Assembly (NCBI GenBank): GCA_000995965.1
Contig: LBYD01000003.1
Span: 28,048 to 92,047 of the forward strand
DNA: 64,000 nt
Source of the DNA: Candidatus Moranbacteria bacterium GW2011_GWC2_40_12
Lineage (GTDB): Bacteria; Patescibacteria; Paceibacteria; Moranbacterales; UBA11712
Direction of reading: 5' to 3'
In this document: positions 14,549 through 21,852 of the stretch, piece after piece
Layout of the letters: each line of letters opens with the position of its first letter
Position numbering within the stretch: the first letter of the stretch is position 1
Program-made: the position numbers and the translations under genes
The notes under the pieces: model-generated
Told to the model about the DNA's origin: nothing
What the model saw: only the letters and a program-made list of their open reading frames with translations
Databases searched by the model: none

Positions 14549-15478
14549 TTACAGCCCGTATTTCTTGATCAGTTTTTTGTAAGCCTTGGCCTGTTTTTTT
14601 GTGTAGGTCCCGTCTTCAATGCTGTTCATTATTTCCCAATATTTCCGCGAATCTTTCCAGTCGCTTTTCGCTTTCAAGGTTTTTCCATCGGAAAGGACCG
14701 TGATAAGATAAGGATCTTCGTCTTTTTGAGAGCCCTCGAAAGTAATCATCTTCCTGTAGTTCGGCTGAATGATGCAATAACCGGTGTCGCGAAAATCGTA
14801 TTCCGGGGCGCATTTCACTCCAGCGACTTCGTGATTCGGCGAAAGAAAAACAATTTTCGCCGTGCCATATCCGAGCTCTTTCAAAAGGTAAACAATCAAG
14901 GACGATTTTTCGCTGCAGATTCCTGAATTTTCAAAAAGCGTTTCGTATGGATAGCGGGATCCGTGTCCCCGTCCGCTGTCGATGATCTCCGTGCCGGTTG
15001 ATTTGTTGTAATCATAATCGATATTTTGGACAAGACTTGCAGCCGCCCGCACCCGGTCGCCGGATTTTTTGATTTTCTTGTTGAGCCATCGCACCAGCGG
15101 CGCCAAAGCCTCCCTCTGATCGGAACGCCCCAATAAGCGGTCATTGTAGCAATCGGCCAGAGTCGGATATCCCTGGCAGTTGTAATCGGGAAGTGCGAAA
15201 ATTGTCTGATAGACCGAAGAATCAGTCGGCACTTTATAATTTTTCTTTTTCCCGTTGACCACCGCTTTCACCTGCTGCTTGCCGTCAAAGGCGGCGCCGG
15301 CAGGAAGAGCAAACGATAAAACAAGACCAATCGCGACAATTTTTGTTTTGAGCCTGCCCGAAATGCTTTGATTGCTTTCTTTTCTTGGCATATCTTTGTT
15401 TTTTTGATTTATTTTTTTGTGCCCGGATATTTTCCCGCATTTCAAAGCAGGCGGGCATATTTTTATTTTAGTTTTCAT
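14549..15478 (-). CDS. Secreted transglutaminase-like cysteine protease
   Basis: A transglutaminase/protease-like fold with the Cys-His-Asp triad in order: ENSGICSEKSSLIVYLLKEL (Cys), SPNHEVAGV (His) and FRDTGYCIIQP (Asp). The N-terminus is basic, followed by a signal-peptide-like segment (KTKIVAIGLVLSFALPAGAA, ending at about residue 62). The ATG at 15478 gives 309 residues; MPRKESNQ at 15391 is a likelier start because it leaves a normal signal peptide. Such proteins act on envelope proteins or peptides. The gene is single, with no neighbours on its strand, and is divergent from the next gene. Confidence 0.8.
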   Translation of the reverse strand: MKTKIKICPPALKCGKISGHKKINQKNKDMPRKESNQSISGRLKTKIVAIGLVLSFALPAGAAFDGKQQVKAVVNGKKKNYKVPTDSSVYQTIFALPDYNCQGYPTLADCYNDRLLGRSDQREALAPLVRWLNKKIKKSGDRVRAAASLVQNIDYDYNKSTGTEIIDSGRGHGSRYPYETLFENSGICSEKSSLIVYLLKELGYGTAKIVFLSPNHEVAGVKCAPEYDFRDTGYCIIQPNYRKMITFEGSQKDEDPYLITVLSDGKTLKAKSDWKDSRKYWEIMNSIEDGTYTKKQAKAYKKLIKKYGL

Positions 15479-15531
15479 TATTATACCATGAATGGTATAA
15501 TTCAGCCACTAAGAGGAACCTGAGAAAAATA

Positions 15532-15795
15532 GTGAAAAGAAATAATTCGTCCGGCTATATCCTTGTTGTTCTTCTGGTGACAGTTCTTCTTGTCGCTGTT
15601 TTTTCTGTTTATCTTATGAATAAGCTCTATTTCAAACAGTCCGATCGGTTGGAAGAAAACGGCCTTCCCCAAAGCGATATCAACCAGCCTGCCAACGTTC
15701 CCAACGCCCAAAACCAGGTTGATGCTGTCAGAAGACAAATGAATGAAATTCAGAAAGATCAAAGCAAGAAATTGAACGACTCAATGCTTAAATAA
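15532..15795 (+). CDS. Small single-span membrane protein (87 aa), GTG start
   Basis: An 87-residue protein with an N-terminal hydrophobic segment (GYILVVLLVTVLLVAVFSVY, about residues 8-27) and a hydrophilic, probably helical extracytoplasmic part rich in Gln, Asn and Asp. The first ten residues resemble a pilin-like leader but lack the Gly-Phe-Thr-Leu-Ile-Glu signature, so it is not called a pilin. It starts at GTG 15532 and is followed after 13 bases by another membrane-anchored protein, suggesting one transcript of three envelope genes up to 17297. Confidence 0.6.
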   Translation: MKRNNSSGYILVVLLVTVLLVAVFSVYLMNKLYFKQSDRLEENGLPQSDINQPANVPNAQNQVDAVRRQMNEIQKDQSKKLNDSMLK

Positions 15796-15808
15796 TAACC
15801 AAAACAAA

Positions 15809-17029
15809 ATGAGGGAAGAAAAAAAAGAGAAAACGAACGAGCCGGAGAAAAGTGAAGCGACGACAATCACTTTCACTGTGATAACAACACTTCTGGCCGT
15901 CGCTTTTATCGGCGGGCTGATTTTCGTCGGAAAAATATACAACGACCGAAAAAAAGAATTGCAATCTCTCAAGCGTCAGATGGAAAATTTTCAAAAAAGC
16001 TCCGGCACTTCAAGCGGCGAAACGACCGTCACGGGCGAAATCGGCGATATCGAAAACTCGCTGGAACAAACAGCGCCCATCGAGAATTATGCCGGCTGGA
16101 AAACATACACTAACGGCGAAATCGGATACACATTGAAATACCCCGTCGATTGGGCGGTGCAAGAAACAGACGAGTTTAGCCCGCTTTATGGCGAGACAGT
16201 AAAATATATTGCTATTTATGCACCGGAAAACAAATATTTTCTCCATTGGGGACTCAAGGAAAAGGGCGCCGGCTATTATATTTCTGACCGGACCGGAATG
16301 GGGGCGGGTGAGGAAAGAAAATCGGGAAAAATCAAAATTCTCGGAACAGAATTTGACATCACCAACTATATTTTCCAGGGAAAAGCCAAAGAAATTTTTT
16401 ATCCGACGGCCGGACGCTCCCTGACCGGAGACGGAAAATATGAATTCACTGCCGCTTTGAGCGGCGGCTCCGGATCCAACTGGGACAATATCGACCTCTC
16501 AAGCGCTCCGGAAAAAGCGCTCGCTGAAAAAATTCTGAAATCAGTCGCACTCGCCGGGAAAACAACTTCTCCGGCCGATTGCGAGCAGAATTTCACGAAT
16601 GAGGAAAATCTCAACAAGACCGGCTGGAAGACTTTTTCCAATGAAAAATACGGATATTATTTCGAGCATCCGAAAAGTTTGACGGTCGGCGAAAAACAAG
16701 ATGATTACACCGGCCTGGGAAGCGGAGCCGATCAGCAATCCTTTGAATGGCGCTCCGGATCGATGACAGGGACGGATTATTATGGCTATAAGGAAGACCG
16801 CCAAATAAATAGGAAAGTCGGCTGCGCGAATGCTAAAATAACTTATCTTTCCGGAGATCCGACAGCCGATCCGCCCGGCGACGTTCAAGACCGGCTCATC
16901 CTGGTCCAATTTGAAAAAAGCGGGATTCCGCATGTTATTTTGTTCAGCTATCAATATGTCGGCGCCTCAATCTCCGGTGATGTTGCGGAAATGTTCGAAT
17001 TGATGCTGAAAACAGTGGCGTTTAGATAA
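15809..17029 (+). CDS. Membrane-anchored protein with two similar extracytoplasmic domains (406 aa)
   Basis: A short acidic cytoplasmic start, one membrane helix (about residues 23-45, TITFTVITTLLAVAFIGGLI), a short coiled coil and two similar domains. Domain 1 begins GWKTYTNGEIGYTLKYPVDW and domain 2 GWKTFSNEKYGYYFEHPKSL, so an internal duplication is plain. The pattern of a Trp-Tyr-Pro rich strand resembles PsbP/lipoprotein-type folds, but I do not assign a family. Cysteines occur only in domain 2. It is the middle gene of three small envelope genes (15532-17297). Confidence 0.65.
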   Translation: MREEKKEKTNEPEKSEATTITFTVITTLLAVAFIGGLIFVGKIYNDRKKELQSLKRQMENFQKSSGTSSGETTVTGEIGDIENSLEQTAPIENYAGWKTYTNGEIGYTLKYPVDWAVQETDEFSPLYGETVKYIAIYAPENKYFLHWGLKEKGAGYYISDRTGMGAGEERKSGKIKILGTEFDITNYIFQGKAKEIFYPTAGRSLTGDGKYEFTAALSGGSGSNWDNIDLSSAPEKALAEKILKSVALAGKTTSPADCEQNFTNEENLNKTGWKTFSNEKYGYYFEHPKSLTVGEKQDDYTGLGSGADQQSFEWRSGSMTGTDYYGYKEDRQINRKVGCANAKITYLSGDPTADPPGDVQDRLILVQFEKSGIPHVILFSYQYVGASISGDVAEMFELMLKTVAFR

Positions 17030-17036
17030 ATAAACC

Positions 17037-17060
17037 ACTCCCAAGGCTTGGCTTTGGGAG
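17037..17060. terminator. Hairpin between two plus-strand envelope genes
   Basis: CTCCCAA and TTTGGGAG pair around GGCTTGGC. It has no T-run and lies 8 bases past the stop, so it is probably a weak or processing hairpin. Confidence 0.4.
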
Positions 17061-17069
17061 TAAATAATT

Positions 17070-17297
17070 ATGGAACAAGAATTATTGGAAAATCAGCCCA
17101 AAGAAGATTCTCCTCAAACCAAATTGGATGCCATGGACAAAAAGATTGATGAGATCCACAAGCTGGCGAACAAAACATACAAACTTTTTCTCTGGACAAT
17201 GATCGCGACTGCGGTAATGTTCATTTTGCCGCTTATTGCTCTAGCTTTTGTCATCCCCTTCTTTATGCGAACAATGACATCCGGTTTGGGAATATGA
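17070..17297 (+). CDS. Small C-terminally anchored membrane protein (75 aa)
   Basis: A 75-residue protein: a hydrophilic helical N-terminus with a heptad pattern (KLDAMDKKIDEIHKLANKTY, about residues 18-37), then one or two hydrophobic stretches (LFLWTMIATAVMFILPLIAL and LAFVIPFFMRT) making a hairpin or a long helix. A C-terminal membrane anchor with a coiled-coil head is likely. It follows the duplicated-domain gene by 40 bases and ends 23 bases before the first of two hairpins. Confidence 0.6.
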   Translation: MEQELLENQPKEDSPQTKLDAMDKKIDEIHKLANKTYKLFLWTMIATAVMFILPLIALAFVIPFFMRTMTSGLGI

Positions 17298-17320
17298 TCA
17301 AAAAATACTCGCCGAAAAAA

Positions 17321-17393
17321 TATCTCAGCATACTAATATACTTATGCTGAGATATTTCAGAAAAAAAGTTTCCGTTCGAATGGAAACTTTTTT
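17321..17393. terminator. Two terminator hairpins, convergent genes
   Basis: TATCTCAGCATA/TATGCTGAGATA (17321-17354) is followed by AAAGTTTCC/GGAAACTTT (17365-17390), which ends in TTT on the plus strand and in a T-run on the minus strand. The second hairpin serves the plus-strand gene at 17297 and guaB from the other side. Confidence 0.75.
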
Positions 17394-17425
17394 ATACGCA
17401 AGATACTAGCACCAGCCACAAAATA

Positions 17426-18889
17426 CTAACTAATTTGATAATTCGGTGATTCCTTGGTGATAGTCACATCGTGAACATGGCTTTCCTTGAGACCCGCATT
17501 GGAAATACGGACGAATTTCGCTTTTTCGCGCAGCTCTTTGAGATTGGGCGCCCCGCAGTATCCCATTCCCGACCTGATTCCCCCGACCAGCTGGTGAAGA
17601 CTGCCTGCCAGCGGACCTTTGGCGGGAACACGCCCCTCAATTCCTTCCGGAATGAGTTTTGAGGCTTCTACTTTGCCCTGCCCATACCGGTCAGCCGATC
17701 CGTCAAGCATCGCTCCTAGCGATCCCATACCACGGTATAGCTTATAATTTCTTCCCTGATACAAAATAGTTTCTCCCGGCGCCTCATCTGTTCCGGCGAA
17801 AAGACTCCCGATCATCACCGCGCTCGCTCCGGCCGCGAGGGCTTTCACGATATCGCCCGAAAATTTGATGCCTCCGTCCGCAATCACCGGAATTTTATGT
17901 TTTTCTGCCGCTTTTACAACATCAAAAACGGCTGTGAGTTGAGGCATACCGGCTCCGGAAACAATCCGCGTGGTGCAAATCGAACCGGGACCGACTCCCA
18001 CCTTGAGCGCGTCCGCGCCGGCTTTGATCAAATCCTCTGCTCCTTCGGCGGTGACGATATTTCCGGCTGTCACTGGAATGTCAAAATTTTTCTTGACTTC
18101 GCGCAAAGTTTTGAGAACTGCCTCTGAATGGCCATGAGCCCGGTCAATGGAAACCAGATCTGCTCCGGCTTTTACCAGCAAATCCACTCTTTCCAGGACA
18201 TCTGTGCTTGTCCCAATCGCCCCCCCGACCCGCAACCGGCCGAGACTATCTTTGGCGGCATTCGGATATTTTCTCTTTTTTTCAATATCTTTTATGGTAA
18301 TCAATCCTTTGAGAGTGTTTTGCTTGTCCACAATCGGCAGTTTTTCTATTTTGTATTTATGCAGCATTTTTTTTGCCTGCTCAAGCGTTGTTTTTTCCGG
18401 CGCCGTCACCAGGTTATTCTTCGTCATAACACTGCGGACCAGCCTTTTCATATCGGTTTCAAAACGCATATCGCGATTGGTGATGATACCGATTAATTTG
18501 TTTTTCCTGTCCGTCACCGGAATTCCGGAAATGCGATAATCCTCCATTAGTTTTCTCACCTCACCAATTGTCGCTCCCGGTTCGACTGTCACTGGATCAA
18601 TAATCATACCGCTTTCTGATTTCTTCACTTTTTCCACTTCAGCCGCTTGCCGCACTGGCGACATATTTCGGTGGATGATTCCGATTCCGCCTTCCTGCGC
18701 GAGAGTGATGGCGAGCCGCGATTCAGTCACCGTGTCCATCGCCGCTGAAAGGATGGGAATGTTCAGTTTGATGTTTTCCGTGATATACGTGCCGACATCC
18801 GTGTTCCTCGCCGAAACCCCCGATTTCTGCGGCACCAGAAGAACGTCGTCGAAGGTGAGTCCTGTCCTAATATTTTTTTCTTGAGGCAT
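17426..18889 (-). CDS. guaB: Inosine-5'-monophosphate dehydrogenase
   Basis: NAD-dependent oxidation of IMP to XMP, the committed step of guanine nucleotide synthesis. The sequence has TGLTFDDVLLVPQKS at the start, a CBS-domain pair (about residues 95-215), the GPGSICTTR loop with the catalytic cysteine (about residue 308), ADGGI, and the mobile flap with RGMGSLGAM and EGRVPAKG. At 487 residues it is of normal length and has no disruption. The start is ATG 18887-18889 with a promoter at 18947-18975. It is monocistronic, ending 33 bases from the terminator pair. Confidence 0.97.
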   Translation of the reverse strand: MPQEKNIRTGLTFDDVLLVPQKSGVSARNTDVGTYITENIKLNIPILSAAMDTVTESRLAITLAQEGGIGIIHRNMSPVRQAAEVEKVKKSESGMIIDPVTVEPGATIGEVRKLMEDYRISGIPVTDRKNKLIGIITNRDMRFETDMKRLVRSVMTKNNLVTAPEKTTLEQAKKMLHKYKIEKLPIVDKQNTLKGLITIKDIEKKRKYPNAAKDSLGRLRVGGAIGTSTDVLERVDLLVKAGADLVSIDRAHGHSEAVLKTLREVKKNFDIPVTAGNIVTAEGAEDLIKAGADALKVGVGPGSICTTRIVSGAGMPQLTAVFDVVKAAEKHKIPVIADGGIKFSGDIVKALAAGASAVMIGSLFAGTDEAPGETILYQGRNYKLYRGMGSLGAMLDGSADRYGQGKVEASKLIPEGIEGRVPAKGPLAGSLHQLVGGIRSGMGYCGAPNLKELREKAKFVRISNAGLKESHVHDVTITKESPNYQIS

Positions 18890-18946
18890 AATTATATAAA
18901 TTTTAACAAAAGAAGCCCCAAAAAAGAGCTTGCTTGCCTTTTTTAA

Positions 18947-18975
18947 AATATAGCACTTTTTGGAAATTGTGTCAA
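18947..18975 (-). promoter_or_regulatory. guaB promoter
   Basis: Minus strand TTGACA (18975-18970), a 17-base spacer and TATATT (18952-18947). It is back to back with the promoter at 18989-19016; the -35 boxes are 13 bases apart. Confidence 0.65.
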
Positions 18976-18988
18976 AAAAATAATCGGA

Positions 18989-19016
18989 TTGACATACCTG
19001 AATTTTTGTCTATATT
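18989..19016 (+). promoter_or_regulatory. Promoter of the 36-aa peptide gene
   Basis: TTGACA (18989-18994), a 16-base spacer and TATATT (19011-19016), 23 bases before the ATG. Confidence 0.6.
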
Positions 19017-19038
19017 AAGAGCTAAGGAGACGATCATA

Positions 19039-19149
19039 ATGAGAACATCAATACGCCGAATGTTGTTTATTCTGGAAGAAGCAATTAACCGAGTATTGGC
19101 AAGAATTCTGCCGGAAAGTATTATCCGGATACTGTCACGTATCGGTTAA
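19039..19149 (+). CDS. 36-aa cationic amphipathic peptide gene
   Basis: ATG 19039 with AAGGAG ten bases upstream encodes 36 residues beginning MRTSIRRMLFILEEAINRVL. The arginines are spaced so that one face of a helix is basic and the other hydrophobic (LARILPESIIRILSRIG follows), as in membrane-active peptides and small leader or toxin peptides. The promoter is at 18989 and a strong terminator immediately follows, so the unit looks deliberately expressed. It is divergent from guaB. A peptide effector, toxin or attenuator leader are all open; none is shown. Confidence 0.55.
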   Translation: MRTSIRRMLFILEEAINRVLARILPESIIRILSRIG

Positions 19150-19160
19150 CTCTCCGCCAC

Positions 19161-19202
19161 GCTGCTGTTTCCTTCTCACGGGGAACAGCAGCCAATTTTT
19201 TT
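19161..19202 (+). terminator. Terminator of the 36-aa peptide gene
   Basis: GCTGCTGTTTCC and GGGAACAGCAGC pair over 11 or 12 positions (19161-19192) and are followed by CCAATTTTTTT. The ATG of the Sua5 family gene begins at 19203, directly on the T-run. Confidence 0.85.
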
Positions 19203-19796
19203 ATGACAAGCAAAGAGTTAAATAATATTTCAAAGTTAATCACTTCTCATAATATCGGCGTCATCCCCACCGACACAATCTATGGCGTCGCGGCTTCGGC
19301 GTGGTCGAAAAAAGCGGTTGCGCGGGCGTATAAAATAATGAAGCGTAATTCGAAAAAGCCTTTTATCATTCTCATCAGATCGATCAAGGATTTGGATAAA
19401 TTTCATGTTACGCTGGATAAAAAAACCAAAAATATCCTCAAGCAAATCTGGCCGGGAAAAGTGAGCGCGGTTCTTCCCGTAAAATCGGCAAAATTTCACT
19501 ATCTCCACCGAGGAACAAAAACTTTGTCTTTTCGGATACCGAAAAAACCAAGCCTCGCGAAACTTCTCAAAAAAACTGGCCCGCTGATTTCTTCGAGCGC
19601 CAATCCGGAAGGAAAAAAACCGGCACAAACAATTTCCGAAGCCAGAAAATATTTTGGGGACAGGGTTGATTTCTATGTCAGCGGTGGTAAAATGAATTTA
19701 CTCCCGTCAACGCTGATCGGAATAAAAAATGGGAAGATAAGCGTAATAAGGAAGGGAGCCGGGAAAATCCCGAGTGGTTTAAAAAATAATCAATAA
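19203..19796 (+). CDS. Sua5/YciO/YrdC family, threonylcarbamoyl-AMP synthase
   Basis: Makes threonylcarbamoyl-AMP from threonine, bicarbonate and ATP for t6A37 of ANN-decoding tRNAs. The YrdC pocket shows in IPTDTIYGVAASAW (about residues 19-32), then KKPFIILI, VSAVLPV and the PLISSSANPEGKKP loop (about residues 126-139). At 197 residues it is the short TsaC form without the Sua5 C-terminal domain. It starts at ATG 19203, on the T-run of the upstream terminator, so it may be leaderless. A short Cys-rich gene follows after 12 bases. Confidence 0.9.
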   Translation: MTSKELNNISKLITSHNIGVIPTDTIYGVAASAWSKKAVARAYKIMKRNSKKPFIILIRSIKDLDKFHVTLDKKTKNILKQIWPGKVSAVLPVKSAKFHYLHRGTKTLSFRIPKKPSLAKLLKKTGPLISSSANPEGKKPAQTISEARKYFGDRVDFYVSGGKMNLLPSTLIGIKNGKISVIRKGAGKIPSGLKNNQ

Positions 19797-19808
19797 TATA
19801 CCGATAAA

Positions 19809-19919
19809 ATGAGAAAAATTTCAAACTGCGGAAGGCCGCACGACGATGAGAAAGATGAGTCAAAAGAAGAAGAAATAGGCAGTTGTTCCTGTTCCGAATG
19901 CGGACATTCTTGCGGATAA
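19809..19919 (+). CDS. 36-aa cysteine-rich peptide
   Basis: ATG 19809 to TAA 19919 encodes 36 residues with a highly acidic centre (DDEKDESKEEEIG) and the end CSCSECGHSCG. Counting an earlier Cys there are five cysteines plus His, enough for one or two metals in a metallothionein-like or zinc-knuckle site. No Shine-Dalgarno is evident; 12 bases from the upstream stop suggest translational coupling. A terminator hairpin follows at 19946. It is below usual annotation size. Confidence 0.45.
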   Translation: MRKISNCGRPHDDEKDESKEEEIGSCSCSECGHSCG

Positions 19920-19945
19920 TGGTAAAACGAATATTTTTTCTTTCC

Positions 19946-19977
19946 AAATAAACGCTCTTTAAGGAGCGTTTATTTTA
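19946..19977. terminator. Bidirectional hairpin terminator
   Basis: AAATAAACGCTC and GAGCGTTTATTT pair perfectly around TTTAAG and are followed by TAT on the plus strand. It ends the Sua5 family gene/Cys-rich transcript before the DUF378 gene. Confidence 0.7.
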
Positions 19978-20013
19978 TGTTAGTATAATTTCAGAGAAAG
20001 GAGGTGAAAAAAA

Positions 20014-20232
20014 ATGATGAAAAAAGGGCCTTTGGGTATGGTTGCCTTTATTCTGCTGATCATCGGGGGACTGAATTGGGGATTGGTCGGATTTTTCAAC
20101 TTCGACCTGGTAGCCGCTATTTTTGGCGATATGACGACTCTTTCCCGGATTGTTTATGATCTTGTCGGACTCGCCGCCCTCTTTATGGTTGTGAAGAAAT
20201 TCATGATGATGGGAGAAGAAAAGGCTGATTAA
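20014..20232 (+). CDS. DUF378 family small membrane protein
   Basis: A 72-residue protein with two membrane helices, LGMVAFILLIIGGLNWGLVG (about residues 6-25) and IVYDLVGLAALFMVVKKFM (about residues 46-64). The GGLNWGL and VYDLVGLAAL motifs are typical of DUF378 (YuzA-like) proteins of unknown function. AAAGGAGGTG sits seven bases before the ATG at 20014, the best ribosome site in the region. TATAAT at 19984-19989 is a likely -10. It sits between two terminators, so it is monocistronic. Confidence 0.85.
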   Translation: MMKKGPLGMVAFILLIIGGLNWGLVGFFNFDLVAAIFGDMTTLSRIVYDLVGLAALFMVVKKFMMMGEEKAD

Positions 20233-20295
20233 TCACAAAAATTTCACATCACTTCCCCAAGCCTTATCGACAACTAAGGCATTGGTTTTGTTTTT

Positions 20296-20766
20296 ATGAG
20301 AAAACCAAAGAAAAAAGTTACCACCCTCTGTATGGTCCACCAGCACCCGCGAATTCTTCTCGGGATGAAAAAACGCGGCTTTGGTGCCGGGCGCTGGAAC
20401 GGGTTCGGCGGAAAAGTGAATCACGGAGAGACGCTCGAAGAAAATGTTGTTCGGGAACTCAAGGAAGAGTGCGGAATCATTGCCAAAAATATCCAAAAAA
20501 AGGCTGTTCTAAATTTTTTCTTTGAGCATGATCCTGATGAGTATATCGAGGTTAATGTATTTGGTATATACGATTTTGAAGGCGAACCGGCCGAATCCGA
20601 AGAGATGAGGCCGCAGTGGTTCCATGTTGATGAAATTCCCTACGACCTGATGTGGCCGGACGACATCCACTGGCATAATTTGTTTTTCGCCGGAAAGAAA
20701 TTCGAGGGAAATTTCTTTTTCAAAGACTACGATACTATCATCCGCCATGAAATAACCGTATTATAA
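20296..20766 (+). CDS. Nudix hydrolase, MutT/MTH1-like
   Basis: Hydrolyses nucleoside diphosphate derivatives; the MTH1-like subgroup removes 8-oxo-dGTP from the nucleotide pool. The Nudix box matches G-x5-E-x7-REUxEExGU: GGKVNHGETLEENVVREL then KEECGI (about residues 38-60). The N-terminus TTLCMVHQHPRILLGMKKRG, the WNGFGGK motif and the C-terminal Trp-His-rich part (MWPDDIHWHNLFFAG) are as in MTH1-type enzymes. 156 residues is the normal length. It lies next to a PgeF-like gene, separated by a strong terminator. Confidence 0.9.
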   Translation: MRKPKKKVTTLCMVHQHPRILLGMKKRGFGAGRWNGFGGKVNHGETLEENVVRELKEECGIIAKNIQKKAVLNFFFEHDPDEYIEVNVFGIYDFEGEPAESEEMRPQWFHVDEIPYDLMWPDDIHWHNLFFAGKKFEGNFFFKDYDTIIRHEITVL

Positions 20767-20802
20767 AATCCTACAGAATACTGTGATACTGTAGGATTTT
20801 TA
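20765..20802 (+). terminator. Terminator of the Nudix gene
   Basis: AAAATCCTACAG and CTGTAGGATTTT pair perfectly around AATACTGTGATA, and the run continues TTATT. It overlaps the Nudix stop codon. Confidence 0.85.
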
Positions 20803-20810
20803 TTAGGAGT

Positions 20811-21533
20811 ATGGGTATGTTTTCTATTTTCAAAAAATATCCCGGTTTATTCGTCGCTTTTTCGAAAAAAAATGACGGGTCAATGAAATTGACAGGCAGT
20901 CCCCTTCTATCGGATAAGATATTTCTAAACCGCGGGAAATATCTCAAAAATATTAGCATCAACCCAGAAACGGTTGTTTCGGCTGAAATCGTTCATGGAA
21001 ATAAAATCAGTGTTGTTTCCAATACCGATGGCAGGAAAATGATCGCTGGCGCCGACGGGTTGATTGCCCAATCGAAAAATATATATTTATCCGTGACTTC
21101 GGCTGATTGTTTGCCGATTTTTTTGTTTGATCCGGAGAAAAAAGTTGTCGGGATGGTTCATGCCGGCTGGCGAAGCCTGGAAAAAGATATTTTATCTAAT
21201 GCTGTCGGCAAAATAAAAGAGCTTGGCGGAAAGCCGGAAAATATTCTCGTAGGCATCGGTCCGGCCATTTGCCAAAAGCACTATGAAGTCGGCCCGGAAG
21301 TGGCCGAAAAATTCGCAAAATATGCGGAAGATATAAAGAGGGTTAAAGATAAAATATATCTGAACATCAAAAATATCGCCAGACTTCAGCTTTTGAAATT
21401 AGGCTTAAGCAAAGATAATATCGAAATCAGCCCCGAATGCACTTTCGAACTCCCTGAAAAATACTTCTCGGCTCGGCGAGACAAACCCGAAAAAATCAAA
21501 GCAATGATCGCATTGATTGGAATGAGAACATAA
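20811..21533 (+). CDS. Multicopper oxidase-like purine nucleoside phosphorylase/PgeF (YfiH family)
   Basis: The laccase-domain protein family. The metal pocket is visible: VTSADCLPIFLFD (Asp-Cys, about residues 99-111), VGMVHAGWRSLEKDIL (His, about residue 122) and GPAICQKHYEVGPEV (Cys). In E. coli and B. subtilis homologues these remove mis-incorporated amino acids from peptidoglycan precursors (PgeF); human LACC1 acts on purine nucleosides. 240 residues is the normal length. The ATG at 20811 follows TATTAGGAGT. It is the last plus-strand gene before the tRNA cluster. Confidence 0.88.
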   Translation: MGMFSIFKKYPGLFVAFSKKNDGSMKLTGSPLLSDKIFLNRGKYLKNISINPETVVSAEIVHGNKISVVSNTDGRKMIAGADGLIAQSKNIYLSVTSADCLPIFLFDPEKKVVGMVHAGWRSLEKDILSNAVGKIKELGGKPENILVGIGPAICQKHYEVGPEVAEKFAKYAEDIKRVKDKIYLNIKNIARLQLLKLGLSKDNIEISPECTFELPEKYFSARRDKPEKIKAMIALIGMRT

Positions 21534-21596
21534 AAAAAGCTCACTCCAGCATACGAGTATACCGAAAGCCAATATTTTGTATCCTTAACAGGAATC

Positions 21597-21636
21597 GCCC
21601 GGTCATCCGACCGGGCGTCCCATCGGATGACGGGAC
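21597..21636. repeat. Short GC-rich palindromes
   Basis: GCCCGGTC-atcc-GACCGGGC (21597-21616) is the exact reverse complement of 12858-12877. A second unit, GTCCCATC with GACGGGAC, follows at 21617-21636 with one mismatch. Confidence 0.8.
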
Positions 21637-21656
21637 GAACCTAATAATAAAAATTG

Positions 21657-21838
21657 CATCCTCGGCAGGATTCGAACCTGTATTTTAATTTCCCTGCCCG
21701 AATTTGCTTGTGCCCTCGATAGGAATCGAACCTATATCACGAGATCCGGAATCTCGCGTCCTATCCATTGAACGACGAGGGCAAATTCACAAGCAGGCTG
21801 GCGGAAACCAACGCTCTATCCAACTGAGCTACAAGGAC
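21657..21838 (-). tRNA. Outer tRNA-like sequence split by a nested tRNA
   Basis: The 5' half (21838 downward) is acceptor GTCCTTG, D-arm with AGTTGGATA, then TTGGTTTCC. The 3' half (to 21657) is T-arm CAGG-TTCGAAT-CCTG, then CGAGGAT and G. The two acceptor strands pair at all seven positions (two G-U). Instead of an anticodon arm there is a long stem: TTGGTTTC with GAAATTAA, CCTGC with GCAGG, GAATTT with AAATTC, capped by the intact tRNA-Arg(CCG) at 21711-21782. Either a broken tRNA or a composite transcript. Confidence 0.55.
21711..21782 (-). tRNA. tRNA-Arg (anticodon CCG)
   Basis: A perfect cloverleaf: acceptor GCCCTCG/CGAGGGC, D-arm GTTC/GGAC, anticodon loop TTCCGGA between CGAGA and TCTCG (CCG, reads CGG), T-arm ATAGG-TTCGATT-CCTAT and discriminator A. 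CCA is not encoded. It sits inside the outer tRNA-like sequence. Confidence 0.92.
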
Positions 21839-21852
21839 ATATCCACAGCCTG

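Noticed and set aside
21793..21838. Plain tRNA-Arg 5' half as a stand-alone pseudogene
   Set aside because: Its acceptor pairs with the 3' half at 21657 and the intervening stems are consistent, so the nested arrangement is the better explanation, though not proven.
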